40,812 nucleotides of DNA from Myxococcales bacterium (GTDB lineage Bacteria > Myxococcota > B64-G9). Location of the stretch: contig JAAZNF010000059.1 of the NCBI GenBank assembly GCA_012798435.1, positions 1 to 40,812 of the forward strand, in the 5' to 3' direction. Made by a program: the position numbers and the translations under genes. A model generated the notes under the pieces. The model made no database searches. It was not told where the DNA came from and saw only the letters and a program-made list of their open reading frames with translations. Shown piece after piece: positions 13,863 to 22,218 of the stretch (position 1 is its first letter; each line of letters opens with the position of its first letter).

Positions 13863-15286
13863 ACCGCCGTTCGAATCCTCCGGCTTATACTGGCTTTCTC
13901 TCCCTGCTCTTCGCCCTGGCCACCGGTTGCGCGCACGTCGCTCCCGCCCCGGCGCCGCCCCCGCCCGGAGCGCCGCCTGCTCCGGCCGCGCCACCCGCCC
14001 GTCCTCTCGCGCCGACCGCTCCCACCGCGCCGGCGCCGAAGATCCCGCTGCCGCGCGTGGTCGCTCGCCTCGACCTGGCTGCGGTGGGGGACGTGTTGCC
14101 CCACAGCTCGGTGCTCAACTCGGCCCGCGCCGCCGACCGCCGCGACGAGAAAGGCGCCTCCCAGAACAACGAGGGCTTCGACGAGCTTCTGCTCGGGGTG
14201 CGGGAGGCGCTCTCGGGGATCCACGTGGCCCTGGCCAACCTGGAAACCCCGGTCGCGCCCAAGACGGGCAAGGAGAGCCGGCCCTTCCAGTTCAACGCCC
14301 CGGCGGTGCTGCTCTCCGGCCTGCGCGCCAGCGGCTTTTCCATGGTGAGCGTGGCCAACAACCACGTCTACGACCAGGGCACCAAGGGCCTCTCCGAGAC
14401 GCTGGAGATCCTCGAGCGCTCCGGGCTCGACTTTGTCGGCATCGCCAAGAGCTGCGAGGAGGTCTTCCGGCCCCGCCTCGTCGAGAAGGAGGGCCTGCGG
14501 GTGGCATTCTTGGCGGCGGCCCAGATGTTCAACGCCGAGCCCAAGAAACCCGCACCCTGCGCCGCCAAGCTCGATGAGAAGAAGCTCATCCAGGCCGCGA
14601 AGGAGGCGCGGGCGGCGGGCGCCGACGCGGTGGTGCTCTCGGTCCACTGGGGTAACGAATACCAGACCGCGCCCCGCAAGGAGGAGATCGACACCGCCCA
14701 CCGCTTGCTCGACGGGGGGTTCGACGCCATCATTGGCCACCACCCGCACGTGCTCCAACCGCTGGAGATCTACCCGGCCGCCGACGGACGGCTCACCTTC
14801 GTGGCGTACTCGCTGGGGAACTTCCTCTCCAACCAGGCGCGCTTCTACGCCTTCGGCATCGAGCCGGCCAAGAACGGCAACCCCCGCGACGGAGCCATCC
14901 TGCGTTTCTCGGTGGTGCGAAAAGACTACGGCGACGGCCAGACCGTCCGCGAGCTTGCCGATCTGTCGGTGCAACCCACCTGGACCGAGAACAACGCCCG
15001 CGAGCGCCTGCGCGACAAGAAACTCTCCCCGGTCATCCGGGTGGTGGTGAACGACGAGCGCCTCGCCTCCGCTCAGGCCGAGCTCGAGCGGCTCGACCCC
15101 GCCGCCGAGCCACAGCGGGCGCTTCAGCTCAAGAAGCAGATCGAGTTCTTCGCCGCGCGCAAGGCCGCTGCCGCCGCTATCCTGGGTGAGGACTACCTGC
15201 TCGTCCCCCTGCCGCCGCCGCCGCTGCCGCCGGAGGCGGCGCCCGAGGCGACTAGCCCCACAGCATCCGGATCCCCAGCCCGATGA
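13859..15286 (+). CDS. CapA-family (poly-gamma-glutamate/capsule type) phosphoesterase lipoprotein
   Basis: A 475-residue protein. The N-terminus is a lipoprotein-like signal (LSLLFALATGC), then a 40-residue Pro/Ala linker. The catalytic-type domain (about 68-350) shows the CapA/PGA_cap metallophosphatase blocks: 'AVGDVLPHSSV', 'LANLETPV', 'VANNHVYDQG', 'HWGNEY', 'IGHHPHVLQPLE' and 'YSLGNFLSN'. These Asp/Asn/His residues form a metal site. CapA/PgsA proteins take part in extracellular poly-glutamate or capsule production, but many members have other roles. The last 40 residues are Pro/Ala-rich. It is coupled to the upstream Cys-cluster gene and converges with mntP, overlapping it by 35 bp. 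Confidence 0.88.
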   Translation: MNRRSNPPAYTGFLSLLFALATGCAHVAPAPAPPPPGAPPAPAAPPARPLAPTAPTAPAPKIPLPRVVARLDLAAVGDVLPHSSVLNSARAADRRDEKGASQNNEGFDELLLGVREALSGIHVALANLETPVAPKTGKESRPFQFNAPAVLLSGLRASGFSMVSVANNHVYDQGTKGLSETLEILERSGLDFVGIAKSCEEVFRPRLVEKEGLRVAFLAAAQMFNAEPKKPAPCAAKLDEKKLIQAAKEARAAGADAVVLSVHWGNEYQTAPRKEEIDTAHRLLDGGFDAIIGHHPHVLQPLEIYPAADGRLTFVAYSLGNFLSNQARFYAFGIEPAKNGNPRDGAILRFSVVRKDYGDGQTVRELADLSVQPTWTENNARERLRDKKLSPVIRVVVNDERLASAQAELERLDPAAEPQRALQLKKQIEFFAARKAAAAAILGEDYLLVPLPPPPLPPEAAPEATSPTASGSPAR

Positions 15287-15839
15287 GAACCAGGCCGCCG
15301 GCCGGCTCCACCCAGCGCCCGGCGTAGCGGCGCACCAGCGCCCCCGAGCGCATGCCCAGCCAGGTGATGGTGCCGCAGGTGACGCCGATGACGGCGGCGG
15401 CGAAGAGCAGCCGGCCCGTCTCCAGCACCAGGCCCACGCCCAGCCCGGCGCCCAGCGCGTCGATGGAGGTCGCCAGCGACAGCGCCACCAGCGACCAGCC
15501 GCGGGTGCGATCGGCCGGGACACAATCGGGGTTCCGCTCCCGCGTCTTCTCGGCGGCCTCCTGACCCTCCTTCTCCGAAAGTCCATCGATGATCATCTTG
15601 ACACCGATGGCCGAGAGCAGCCCGCAGGCGATCCAGTGGGTGTAGGCCTCGAGGTACTCGACGGCTACTCGCCCGAGCAGTGCACCCAGGAGCGGCATCA
15701 GCGTCTGGAACAGCCCGAAGTGGAAGGAGAGCCGGAAGCGCTGGCGCCGCTCACAGGCGGTGGCGCCGACGACCGCCCCCACCGAGAAGGCGTCGGCGGA
15801 GAGGGCCAACGCCAGCAAGAAGATCTCCACCAGGGTCAC
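15252..15839 (-). CDS. mntP: Manganese efflux pump MntP
   Basis: A 195-residue inner-membrane protein with six hydrophobic segments and the MntP duplication: 'LALALSADAFSVGAVVGA' in the first half and 'LSLATSIDALGAGLGVGL' in the second, each with the key Asp in S-x-D-A. It also has 'GLLSAIGVKMIIDGL' and ends 'GLVLIGLGIRMLWG'. MntP exports Mn(II) to avoid toxicity. The start is GTG 15839 with GGAGGAG 4 nt ahead. No yybP-ykoY riboswitch was recognised in the 52-nt gap to the radical SAM gene upstream, so it is probably co-transcribed with that gene. Confidence 0.92.
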   Translation of the reverse strand: MTLVEIFLLALALSADAFSVGAVVGATACERRQRFRLSFHFGLFQTLMPLLGALLGRVAVEYLEAYTHWIACGLLSAIGVKMIIDGLSEKEGQEAAEKTRERNPDCVPADRTRGWSLVALSLATSIDALGAGLGVGLVLETGRLLFAAAVIGVTCGTITWLGMRSGALVRRYAGRWVEPAGGLVLIGLGIRMLWG

Positions 15840-15891
15840 AAGGCTCCTCCTTCGCGAGGCGCACCCGCCTCGTCCGCCGCGTTCCCATCCA

Positions 15892-16908
15892 TCACACCAG
15901 CCGGCGCCGGATCTCGTCCGCCGCCGCCAGCGGATCGAGGCCCTGGCGCCGCAGCTCCTCGATGGCGCCGTCGAGCTCCCGTCGAAGCGAAGGCTTCTGG
16001 ATGTCCGAGGGCCCGCCGGCCCAGCCCAGCCGGCGGGCCAGCACGAACCGGGCCTGCTCGTCCCGGGGCAGCGCAAGGAACTCGTCGCAGATCGCGAGCA
16101 GCCGCGCCTGGTCGGACGGCAGATCGCCGCGGATCTCCATGAGCAGGTTGAGCACGTGGTCGCTCTCGAGGCGGGTGCGGACGCCCGAGAGCCCCCCCAG
16201 GAAGGCGCGGATCTCGGCCACCAGCTCGATCTCCGAAAGCGGTGCGAACACCCCGCGTTGGGCCATCGCGAAGAGCTCGGTGCCCGGCGGCAGGGCGGTG
16301 GTGCGCAGGCGCACGAAGTCGGGCCCGATCTCGGCGATGGCCGAGGCGGTGTCCTCGGCGTGCCGGGCGGACAGCTCCCGCCCGCCCAGGCCCGGCATGA
16401 CGTACTCGGAGAGCTCGAAGCCGGCCGCCTTGGCGCGCCGGCCGCCCTCGATGTGATCGGCGCGGGTGCACCCCTTCTTCACAAGCGACAGCACCGCGTC
16501 GCAGCCGGATTCCATCCCCACGTGGAGCCGATCCAGGCCGGCATCGCGGATGCGGCGCAACTCCGAAAGCGCCCGCCGGGCCAGGGTGTGGGAGCGGGCG
16601 TAGGCAGTCACGCGCCGCACGCGGGGGAAGCGCTGGCGCACCGCCTGCACCACACGGACGAGGTCGTCGGTCGGGCTCAGCAAAGGATTGGCGTCCTGCA
16701 AGAAGACCGTGCGCGGCGCGTCGCCATAGTATTCCCGCATGGCGTCGAGATCGGCCAGGATCTCCTCGACGGAGCGCAGCGAGAAGCGCGTCCCCTTGTA
16801 CACCGGGCAGAAGGCGCAGCGGTTCCAGGGGCAGTTGCGCGACACGCGCACCAGGAGGCTGCCCGCTTCTGAGGGAGGACGGATGGGGCCCTGCTCGAAG
16901 TCCGTCAT
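15892..16908 (-). CDS. Radical SAM protein
   Basis: A 338-residue protein. The cluster motif is C-PWNR-C-AF-C near residue 26, i.e. CX4CX2C instead of the textbook CX3CX2C. 'PVYKG' follows, and then the SAM-radical barrel with 'VFLQDANPLL', 'VTAYARSHTL', 'LDRLHVGMESG' and 'EYVMPGLGGR'. This sequence style is shared by a widespread set of uncharacterised radical SAM proteins. The C-terminal 100 residues are helical ('DEFLALPRDEQARFVLARRLG') without extra Cys, so no auxiliary cluster is evident. The substrate is unknown. mntP follows after 52 nt. The ATG is nearly at the predicted RNA start (leaderless if the weak promoter 16915-16943 is used). Confidence 0.85.
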   Translation of the reverse strand: MTDFEQGPIRPPSEAGSLLVRVSRNCPWNRCAFCPVYKGTRFSLRSVEEILADLDAMREYYGDAPRTVFLQDANPLLSPTDDLVRVVQAVRQRFPRVRRVTAYARSHTLARRALSELRRIRDAGLDRLHVGMESGCDAVLSLVKKGCTRADHIEGGRRAKAAGFELSEYVMPGLGGRELSARHAEDTASAIAEIGPDFVRLRTTALPPGTELFAMAQRGVFAPLSEIELVAEIRAFLGGLSGVRTRLESDHVLNLLMEIRGDLPSDQARLLAICDEFLALPRDEQARFVLARRLGWAGGPSDIQKPSLRRELDGAIEELRRQGLDPLAAADEIRRRLV

Positions 16909-16914
16909 ACGCTA

Positions 16915-16943
16915 TTTGTAGTCCCGCGACCGCAGGCTGGCAA
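16915..16943 (-). promoter_or_regulatory. Possible promoter of the radical SAM gene
   Basis: Minus strand TTGCCA (16943-16938), 17 bp, TACAAA (16920-16915). This would start RNA at or next to the ATG at 16908, i.e. a leaderless message. The match is modest. The 85-bp divergent gap shows no other clear element for the cysteine synthase gene. Confidence 0.3.
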
Positions 16944-16993
16944 CCGCCGCGAAAGTATGCTAGCAAGGTGCGCGCGAAAGGAAAGGATGGCGC

Positions 16994-17896
16994 ATGTTTC
17001 ACAAGAGCATTCTGGAGTGCATCGGCAACACGCCCATGGTGAGCCTGGAGCTGGTCGGCTACCCGCACATTTTCGCCAAGGCCGAGTTCCTCAACCCCGG
17101 CGGCAGCATCAAGGACCGGGTGGCGCTCCATCTCATCGAGGAGGCCGAGCGCGAGGGGAAGCTTCGGCCCGGCATGACCATCGTGGAGGCCACCTCGGGC
17201 AACACCGGCATCGGCGTAGCCATGGTGGGCGTGCTCAAGGGCTACCGGGTGAAGATCGTCATGCCCCAGAACATGAGCGAGGAGCGCAAGAAGATCATCC
17301 GGGCCTTCGGCGCCGAACTCATCTTCACCTCGGCCGAGGGGAGCCTCCCCGAGTGCGTGGCCAAGGTGCGCGAGCTGCAGGCCGCGGATCCGAAGGTGTG
17401 GGTGCCGCAGCAGTTCGAGAACCCCAAGAACCCCGAGATCCACTACCGCGCCACCGCCGAGGAGATCTGGCGCCAGATGGACGGTAAGGTCGACGCCTTC
17501 GTGGCGGGGGTCGGCTCCGGCGGCACCCTGGCCGGCGTGGGCAAATACCTCAAGGAGCGCAACGCGCGCTGCCGCATCGTGGCGGTGGAGCCCAAGAACT
17601 CGGCGGCGTTGCTCGGCAAGGAACCCGGACTGCACCAGATCCAGGGCATCGGCGACGGCTTCATCCCGCCGGTGCTGGACGTGTCGCTCATCGACGACGT
17701 GGAGGTGGTGAGCGACGAGGACGCAGTGGCCACCGCGCGCCTGCTGGCGCGCAAGGCGGGGTTGTTGGTGGGCACCTCCTCGGGTGCCAACGTGTGGGCC
17801 TGCACCCGGGTGTCGGCGAAACCCGGCGGCGAGCGGCGCGTGGTGACGGTGTTGCCCGATCGGGCCGAGCGGTACTTCTCCACCGCCCTCATCTGA
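16994..17896 (+). CDS. Cysteine synthase (O-acetylserine sulfhydrylase family, PLP enzyme)
   Basis: A 300-residue fold-type II PLP enzyme. It shows 'IGNTPMVSLE', PLP lysine Lys40 in NPGGSIKDR, the substrate loop EATSGNTG (65-72), 'MPQNMSEERKKI', 'VAGVGSGGTLAGVGKYLKE' and 'IQGIGDGFIP', ending with 'GLLVGTSSGANVWA'. CysK/CysM-type enzymes join sulfide (or another sulfur donor) with O-acetylserine to make cysteine. Family paralogues such as cystathionine beta-synthases differ and cannot be fully excluded. It is the first gene of a set with moaA 18 nt downstream, hinting at a link between sulfur supply and molybdopterin or MOSC chemistry. AAAGGAAAGG lies 10-15 nt before the ATG. Confidence 0.92.
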   Translation: MFHKSILECIGNTPMVSLELVGYPHIFAKAEFLNPGGSIKDRVALHLIEEAEREGKLRPGMTIVEATSGNTGIGVAMVGVLKGYRVKIVMPQNMSEERKKIIRAFGAELIFTSAEGSLPECVAKVRELQAADPKVWVPQQFENPKNPEIHYRATAEEIWRQMDGKVDAFVAGVGSGGTLAGVGKYLKERNARCRIVAVEPKNSAALLGKEPGLHQIQGIGDGFIPPVLDVSLIDDVEVVSDEDAVATARLLARKAGLLVGTSSGANVWACTRVSAKPGGERRVVTVLPDRAERYFSTALI

Positions 17897-17914
17897 CGGA
17901 ACGCGGAGGACCCG

Positions 17915-18883
17915 GTGGGATTCTCTCGCCAACGCGTCACGCTGCGCCTCTCGGTCACCGACCGCTGCCAGCTGCGTTGCCGCTACTGCATGCCGCTCGA
18001 GGGCGTGCCGCGCGTCTCGCACCACGACGTGCTGCGCTTCGAGGAGATCCTGCGTGTGGTGACGCTGCTGCGGGAGCGTTTCGGCCTCTACAAGGTCCGG
18101 CTCACCGGGGGCGAGCCGCTGCTGCGCTCGGGGATCACCGAGCTGGCGCGCGCGCTGGCCTCGATGGGGGAGATGGAGCTCGCGCTCACCACCAACGGCC
18201 AGCTTCTTTCCGACCTCGCCGAGCCGCTGCGAAGAGCCGGGCTCACGCGCATCAACGTGAGTTTGGACAGCCTCGACCCGGCGCGCTACCGCGAGCTCAC
18301 CCGAGGCGGAAGCCTGGAGCGGACCATCGCCGGCATCGAGGCCGCCCGCGCGGCGGGGTTCGCGCCCATCAAGCTGAATACGGTTGTGCTGCGCGGGGTG
18401 AACCTCTGCGAGGTGGGCCGCATCGCGACCTTCGCCCTCGAGCGGGGGCTGCAGCCGCGCTTCCTCGAGCTCATGCCCATCGGCTGCGCGCGAGGTTTCT
18501 TCGAGCGGGACTTCGTCTCCTCGGAGGAGGTCCACCGGGAGCTCGAGAAGGATTTTACCCTGGCGGAGCTCCCGGTGAACCCCGCCTCCAGCAGCCGGGA
18601 GTTCACCATCGAGGGTTCGGGGCGCTTGCACGGAATGGTCGGCTTCATCAGCTCCGAGAGCCGCCCGTTCTGTGCCGGTTGCGACCGGCTGCGCCTCACT
18701 AGCACGGGCACGCTCATCGGCTGCCTGGCCCGCGGCGACGGTTGCGATCTGCGCAAATACCTGCGCCTGGGTGACCGGGACGCCGACGAAGAGCTGGCTC
18801 AGGCCGTGCACCAGGTGCTCGCGGCGAAACGCCCGCGCGGAGAATTCACCCGGGCGGACCTCATGCCGCTCCTGGGAGGTTGA
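17915..18883 (+). CDS. moaA: GTP 3',8-cyclase MoaA (molybdenum cofactor step 1)
   Basis: A 322-residue radical SAM enzyme with GTG start (GGAGG ahead). The N-terminal cluster is Cys18, Cys22, Cys25 in 'DRCQLRCRYCMP'; then 'VRLTGGEPLLR' and 'INVSLDSLDPARY'. A second C-terminal cluster is CAGCDRLRLTSTGTLIGCL (CX2CX13C), which binds GTP in this family. The protein ends in Leu-Leu-Gly-Gly, the conserved C-terminal Gly-Gly needed for activity. It converts GTP to 3',8-cyclo-H2GTP for the MoaC step. moaC follows 1 nt after its stop. No moaD/moaE is in the window. Confidence 0.96.
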   Translation: MGFSRQRVTLRLSVTDRCQLRCRYCMPLEGVPRVSHHDVLRFEEILRVVTLLRERFGLYKVRLTGGEPLLRSGITELARALASMGEMELALTTNGQLLSDLAEPLRRAGLTRINVSLDSLDPARYRELTRGGSLERTIAGIEAARAAGFAPIKLNTVVLRGVNLCEVGRIATFALERGLQPRFLELMPIGCARGFFERDFVSSEEVHRELEKDFTLAELPVNPASSSREFTIEGSGRLHGMVGFISSESRPFCAGCDRLRLTSTGTLIGCLARGDGCDLRKYLRLGDRDADEELAQAVHQVLAAKRPRGEFTRADLMPLLGG

Positions 18884-18884
18884 C

Positions 18885-19388
18885 ATGGCCCGCCCGCGCC
18901 GAGTGCTTTCCCACCTCGCTCCCGACGGGGCGCCCCGCATGGTGGACGTCGGCGAAAAGCCCGTGACCCACCGGGTGGCCGTGGCCGAGGCCTGGGTAGA
19001 CGTGGGCCCGCGGGTGGCGAAGCTGCTCGCTTCCCACGGCGGCGTGGCCAAGGGCGACGCCCTCACCACCGCGCGCCTGGCCGGGATCCAGGCGGCAAAA
19101 CGCACCGCCGAACTGATCCCGCTGTGCCACCCCCTGCCGTTATCAGTGGTCGATGTCTCGGCCGAGGTGGTGGGGCGCCGGGTGCGCCTTCGCGCGCGCG
19201 TGGAGTGCCATGCCCGCACTGGCGTGGAGATGGAGGCGCTCACCGCCGTCTCGGTGGCCGCGCTCACCGTGGTGGACATGGTGAAGTCCGCCGGCAAGGG
19301 CGTGGTGATCGGCCCCGTCGGCCTCGTCGAGAAGCAAGGCGGGAAGTCGGGGAGCTGGAAGCGGGAGGACCACCTTGGGCCGCGTTGA
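18885..19388 (+). CDS. moaC: Cyclic pyranopterin monophosphate synthase MoaC
   Basis: A 167-residue protein. Family blocks: 'MVDVGEKPVTHRVAVAEA', 'KGDALTTARLAGIQAAKRT', 'LIPLCHPLPLS', 'VECHARTGVEMEALTAVSVAALTVVDMVK' and the Lys/Gly-rich 'KSAGKGVVIGPVGLVEKQGGKSG'. MoaC turns the MoaA product into cyclic pyranopterin monophosphate. The ATG lies directly after the moaA stop, with GGGAGGTTGAC as ribosome site. Its end overlaps the TTG start of the MOSC gene by 14 nt, so the three are translationally linked. Confidence 0.95.
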   Translation: MARPRRVLSHLAPDGAPRMVDVGEKPVTHRVAVAEAWVDVGPRVAKLLASHGGVAKGDALTTARLAGIQAAKRTAELIPLCHPLPLSVVDVSAEVVGRRVRLRARVECHARTGVEMEALTAVSVAALTVVDMVKSAGKGVVIGPVGLVEKQGGKSGSWKREDHLGPR

Positions 19389-19809
19389 AGCCATCTGCGT
19401 ATCCGAAAAGACCGGCGTGCAGAAGACCCCGGTGCCGCGGGCCCGGCTGCGCGCGGGGTTCGGCATCGAGGGCGACGCCCACGCTGGCGACTGGCACCGC
19501 CAGGTGAGCCTGCTCTCGGCCTCCGACATCGCCGAGGCGCGGTTGCGCCTTCCCGACATCGCGGACGGGGCCTTCGCCGAGAACCTGGTGCTCTCCGGCG
19601 TCGATTTTTCGCGCCTTACCGTGGGCGCCCGGCTGCGGCTGGGGACATCCGTGGTGCTGCGCATCACCCAGATCGGCAAGGAGTGCCACACCCCGTGCCG
19701 CATCGGCCAGCTCACCGGCGACTGCATCATGCCGCGGCTGGGGCGGTTCGCCTCGGTCGAGGAAGGCGGCGAGATCGCGGCCGGGGATCCGGTCGAGTTG
19801 TTGGGGTGA
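19375..19809 (+). CDS. MOSC-domain protein (molybdenum cofactor sulfuration family)
   Basis: A 144-residue single MOSC domain. Landmarks: 'EAICVSEKTGVQKTP', 'GFGIEGDAHAGDWHRQVSLLS', 'AFAENLVLSGVDFSRL', 'GARLRLG', 'LRITQIGKECHTPCRIG' with the conserved Cys (E-C-H-x-P-C) that carries persulfide sulfur or contacts the cofactor, and 'MPRLGRFASVEEGGEI'. Small stand-alone MOSC proteins commonly sit with moa genes and are thought to handle sulfur for the molybdenum cofactor. The start is taken as TTG 19375 inside moaC; no ATG fits the domain's beginning. It completes the cysteine synthase-moaA-moaC-MOSC operon. Confidence 0.88.
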   Translation: MGRVEAICVSEKTGVQKTPVPRARLRAGFGIEGDAHAGDWHRQVSLLSASDIAEARLRLPDIADGAFAENLVLSGVDFSRLTVGARLRLGTSVVLRITQIGKECHTPCRIGQLTGDCIMPRLGRFASVEEGGEIAAGDPVELLG

Positions 19810-19981
19810 GCCGCTACGCGAGTCCCGAGTCGTCCCCGGGGCAGACCGGCGTTCGCAGACAACCTTCCAAAATCATCTCCTGCGCGGTGGGCGTGGAGGT
19901 TGGGATCTAGGCCCTCTCGCTGGAAAAAACTGTTATCGTCGTGGATGAAGTGCGGCTATACTTTTGCCCATCGAGGTGTCC

Positions 19982-20590
19982 ATGGCGATCGTAGATGCGA
20001 ACCGTTTTCCCACCGTGGCCCGCTACCTGGAGGTCCACCGGGGCCGCCTCGATCGCTACCCCCAATGCCAGGGCAAAGGCGGCCTGCTGCGTGACGTCGT
20101 CGAGGAGCAACTGCTGGCCGAGGTGATGGACGTTCTGCCTCCCGAGGTGGCCGAGCTGCTCAAGAACCCGCCCCCGGTCAACGTGTGGACCTCGGAGATG
20201 TTGATGGAGGTGGTCTTCCAGGCGGTGGGCGATCTGCACTTTCGCACCGCCGCCGAGGCCGAGGAGTGGGTCTACACCCACGACCTGGCTCGCTTCCAGG
20301 GCAAGCTCTATAGGCTGCTCATGGTGGTGATGTCGCCGATCGCCGTGCTGCGCACGGTGGGCAAGCGCTGGGAGGCCTTCCACCGCGGGACCACCCTGGA
20401 CGTCCAGGCGGAGAAGAACCGCGCCCTGGGGTTCTTGCGTTTCCCCGAGTGGCTGTACCTGCCCGAGTCCAAGATCAACATGTGCGGCTCGTTCCGAGCC
20501 GCGCTGGCCGCGGGCGGGGCCAAGCAAACCGCGGTGCGGCTCATCGAGGTCACCTCGACGCAGCACGTCTACGAGGCGATCTGGAATTAG
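19982..20590 (+). CDS. Unrecognised 202-aa protein, possibly DUF2378/haem-NO-like myxobacterial family
   Basis: The start is ATG 19982 with GAGGT about 5 nt ahead. A frame-internal TTG lies at 19964. The protein is soluble, mostly helical at the front ('LLRDVVEEQLLAEVMDVLPPEVAELL') and more beta-like at the end ('GFLRFPEWLYLPESK', 'FRAALAAGGAKQTAVRLIEVTS'). This layout reminds me of the TIGR02265/DUF2378 small proteins common in myxobacteria, related in fold to haem-NO-binding domains, but I see no decisive motif. It stands alone between the moa operon and a convergent lipoprotein pair. The 172-bp gap in front holds a TATACT at 19957-19962 without a good -35. Confidence 0.45.
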   Translation: MAIVDANRFPTVARYLEVHRGRLDRYPQCQGKGGLLRDVVEEQLLAEVMDVLPPEVAELLKNPPPVNVWTSEMLMEVVFQAVGDLHFRTAAEAEEWVYTHDLARFQGKLYRLLMVVMSPIAVLRTVGKRWEAFHRGTTLDVQAEKNRALGFLRFPEWLYLPESKINMCGSFRAALAAGGAKQTAVRLIEVTSTQHVYEAIWN

Positions 20591-20710
20591 CCAGCGATAG
20601 CTTTTCTCGAATCCCCTCTCTCGCATGGCCGTCGCTTGAGCAAGAACCGCGGCCTGTGCCGCCTGACCGCGCAGGTATCGCCGGCCTTGCGTTCCGAGCG
20701 CCAGAGGCGA

Positions 20711-20736
20711 CCGCCTCCTCTGCCCGACGGAGGCGG
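20711..20736. terminator. Hairpin between convergent genes (possible bidirectional terminator)
   Basis: A perfect 8-bp stem CCGCCTCC (20711-20718) / GGAGGCGG (20729-20736) with a 10-nt loop lies in the 159-bp gap between the stop at 20590 and the opposing stop at 20750. T-runs are weak on both sides, so the termination role is an inference. Confidence 0.4.
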
Positions 20737-20749
20737 CGTTTCGGGCTTG

Positions 20750-21754
20750 TTACTTGTGCAGATGGGCGATGAGACCCTTGTTGCCGACGATATAGGCGTC
20801 CTTGCCATCGTCCGACATCCACACGCCGTTCAGGGTCTCGGGGGTGTCGATGACCTCGCGGGACACCTTGTCGCCCTGGATGCGGACCGCGACGCCCATG
20901 TCCCCCGCGGCGATCATCTCGACTTCACCGGAGGCCTTTTCATAGCCGTGGATGGCGCGGAAGGCCACGTCGTACCCGGTCCGGATGGGTTGCCAGGGGT
21001 CTTCGGAGGGGATGGGCCACACCCCTCCGTACATGCCGACCACCGCGCCCTTCCCGCCCGGGCCCACCCAGGCGCCGAACAGCACCGGGGTGATCAGCAG
21101 CGGTTCCCCGGAGATGGGATCGTTGGGGCACTCGCCGTTGACCAGCTCCACCGCGCACAAGGTGATGGTCCTCGTCTTCCAGCCGTCCTGGTAGTAGCAC
21201 ACCCGCCCCTGCTCTCCCACGGCGAAGGCCAGGTTCTGCGCCGGGTAGGTGATCCCGGCCATGTTTCCGGAGCAGAAGCTGTAGTTGGCCACGCCGCCGC
21301 CCGAGTAGCGTTGGGCCACGTCCTGGCCCACGATGATGGCGTCGTCCGGGCCATCGATGGCCCGAAAGTCGGCGCAGGTGCGCGCGCTCAGGATCTCCAC
21401 CGGCGGCGGCGCGGTGCCGCCGTCCTCGGGAGGCTCGAGGTCTCCGCTGTAGCGCAGGATGGTGCACTGGTTGCCCACCGCCACCACGTGGTCGGCGGCG
21501 TTGCCCCACACGCCGAAGAGCGTGGCGGAGATCTCCGACTTGGCTTTCAGCGCGCGCCAGCGCCCGTTCTCGCGACGCAGGAAGGTACCGTTCGCCCCCA
21601 CCGCGTACACGTCCGAGGACGAGAAGCCCCACACCGCCATCAGGTCCTCTTGCGTGTTGCTGGTCTCCATGACCCAGCCCGGGATGCAGGCCACTTCGAG
21701 CGCCACCAGCCCGAGCAATAGCGCGAGGCGCGAGCCTGGGTGGTTTCGGCTCAT
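20750..21754 (-). CDS. Lipoprotein with propeller-like repeats
   Basis: A 334-residue lipoprotein (signal ...LLLGLVALEVAC). The mature part has recurring blades of the type W-G-x-x-x-x-D-V-Y-A-V-G-x-x-G-T: 'AVWGFSSSDVYAVGANGTFLRR', 'GVWGNAADHVVAVGNQCTILRY', 'GPDDAIIVGQ', 'NLAFAVGEQGRVCYY', 'KGAVVGMYGGVW' and 'KDAYIVGNKGLIAHL'. This WG...AVG...G repeat is common in myxobacterial surface lipoproteins and probably forms a beta-propeller for binding. There is no catalytic motif. Its ATG overlaps the stop of the preceding small lipoprotein gene (ATGA), so they are coupled and may work as a pair. Confidence 0.75.
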   Translation of the reverse strand: MSRNHPGSRLALLLGLVALEVACIPGWVMETSNTQEDLMAVWGFSSSDVYAVGANGTFLRRENGRWRALKAKSEISATLFGVWGNAADHVVAVGNQCTILRYSGDLEPPEDGGTAPPPVEILSARTCADFRAIDGPDDAIIVGQDVAQRYSGGGVANYSFCSGNMAGITYPAQNLAFAVGEQGRVCYYQDGWKTRTITLCAVELVNGECPNDPISGEPLLITPVLFGAWVGPGGKGAVVGMYGGVWPIPSEDPWQPIRTGYDVAFRAIHGYEKASGEVEMIAAGDMGVAVRIQGDKVSREVIDTPETLNGVWMSDDGKDAYIVGNKGLIAHLHK

Positions 21755-22197
21755 GGGATCTTCCTTTCGCCGCTCACATCGAACTGGCGGGTGCAGTCAG
21801 GGCGGATGTCCTGTAGCTGTCCGATCACGGTGGTGCGCGGGCCGCCGTCCGGGGCGGCGCCCTCGCTCAGGGTGCCGCTCAGGTTGATGGTCTCCTCGTT
21901 GCCGATCTTTCCCGAAACCAGGAAGCTCGCGTCCTTCTGGATCTGGCCCTTGAGGGTGCCCCAGCGCGAGGTGAATTCGGTGGTGAGGTCGTTCGCGCGG
22001 ATGCTGGCGCGCAGGGTGTTCTCCAGGATCCCACCGGTGTACGGCATACAGCCCGCGCCGCTCTGGCGTAAAAATGTCTCCCAGACCTCGTAGTCGCCCG
22101 CGAAGCGCGTAAGGTCGGGCCCATCCGATGACGAGCCGCATCCCGCCGCGAGCGACATCCAAAGAAGCGCCCCCGCCAGACAGCAGATCGAATGCAT
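21751..22197 (-). CDS. Small lipoprotein
   Basis: A 148-residue lipoprotein with signal MHSICCLAGALLWMSLAAGC and a short Ser/Gly linker. Mature strands such as 'LTTEFTSRWGTLKGQIQKDASFLVSGKIG' and 'INLSGTLSEG' suggest a small beta-sandwich or lipocalin-like barrel. I do not recognise the family. Two Cys (in GAGC and PDC) may pair. GGGAGGAG is the ribosome site. It leads the two-gene lipoprotein operon with the propeller protein. Confidence 0.7.
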   Translation of the reverse strand: MHSICCLAGALLWMSLAAGCGSSSDGPDLTRFAGDYEVWETFLRQSGAGCMPYTGGILENTLRASIRANDLTTEFTSRWGTLKGQIQKDASFLVSGKIGNEETINLSGTLSEGAAPDGGPRTTVIGQLQDIRPDCTRQFDVSGERKIP

Positions 22198-22218
22198 GTC
22201 GCCACTCCTCCCGCGCCT

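Noticed and set aside
15836-19297. 1153-residue minus-strand open frame across the moa operon
   Set aside because: Antisense shadow of cysteine synthase, moaA and moaC, all of which have strong family motifs on the plus strand.
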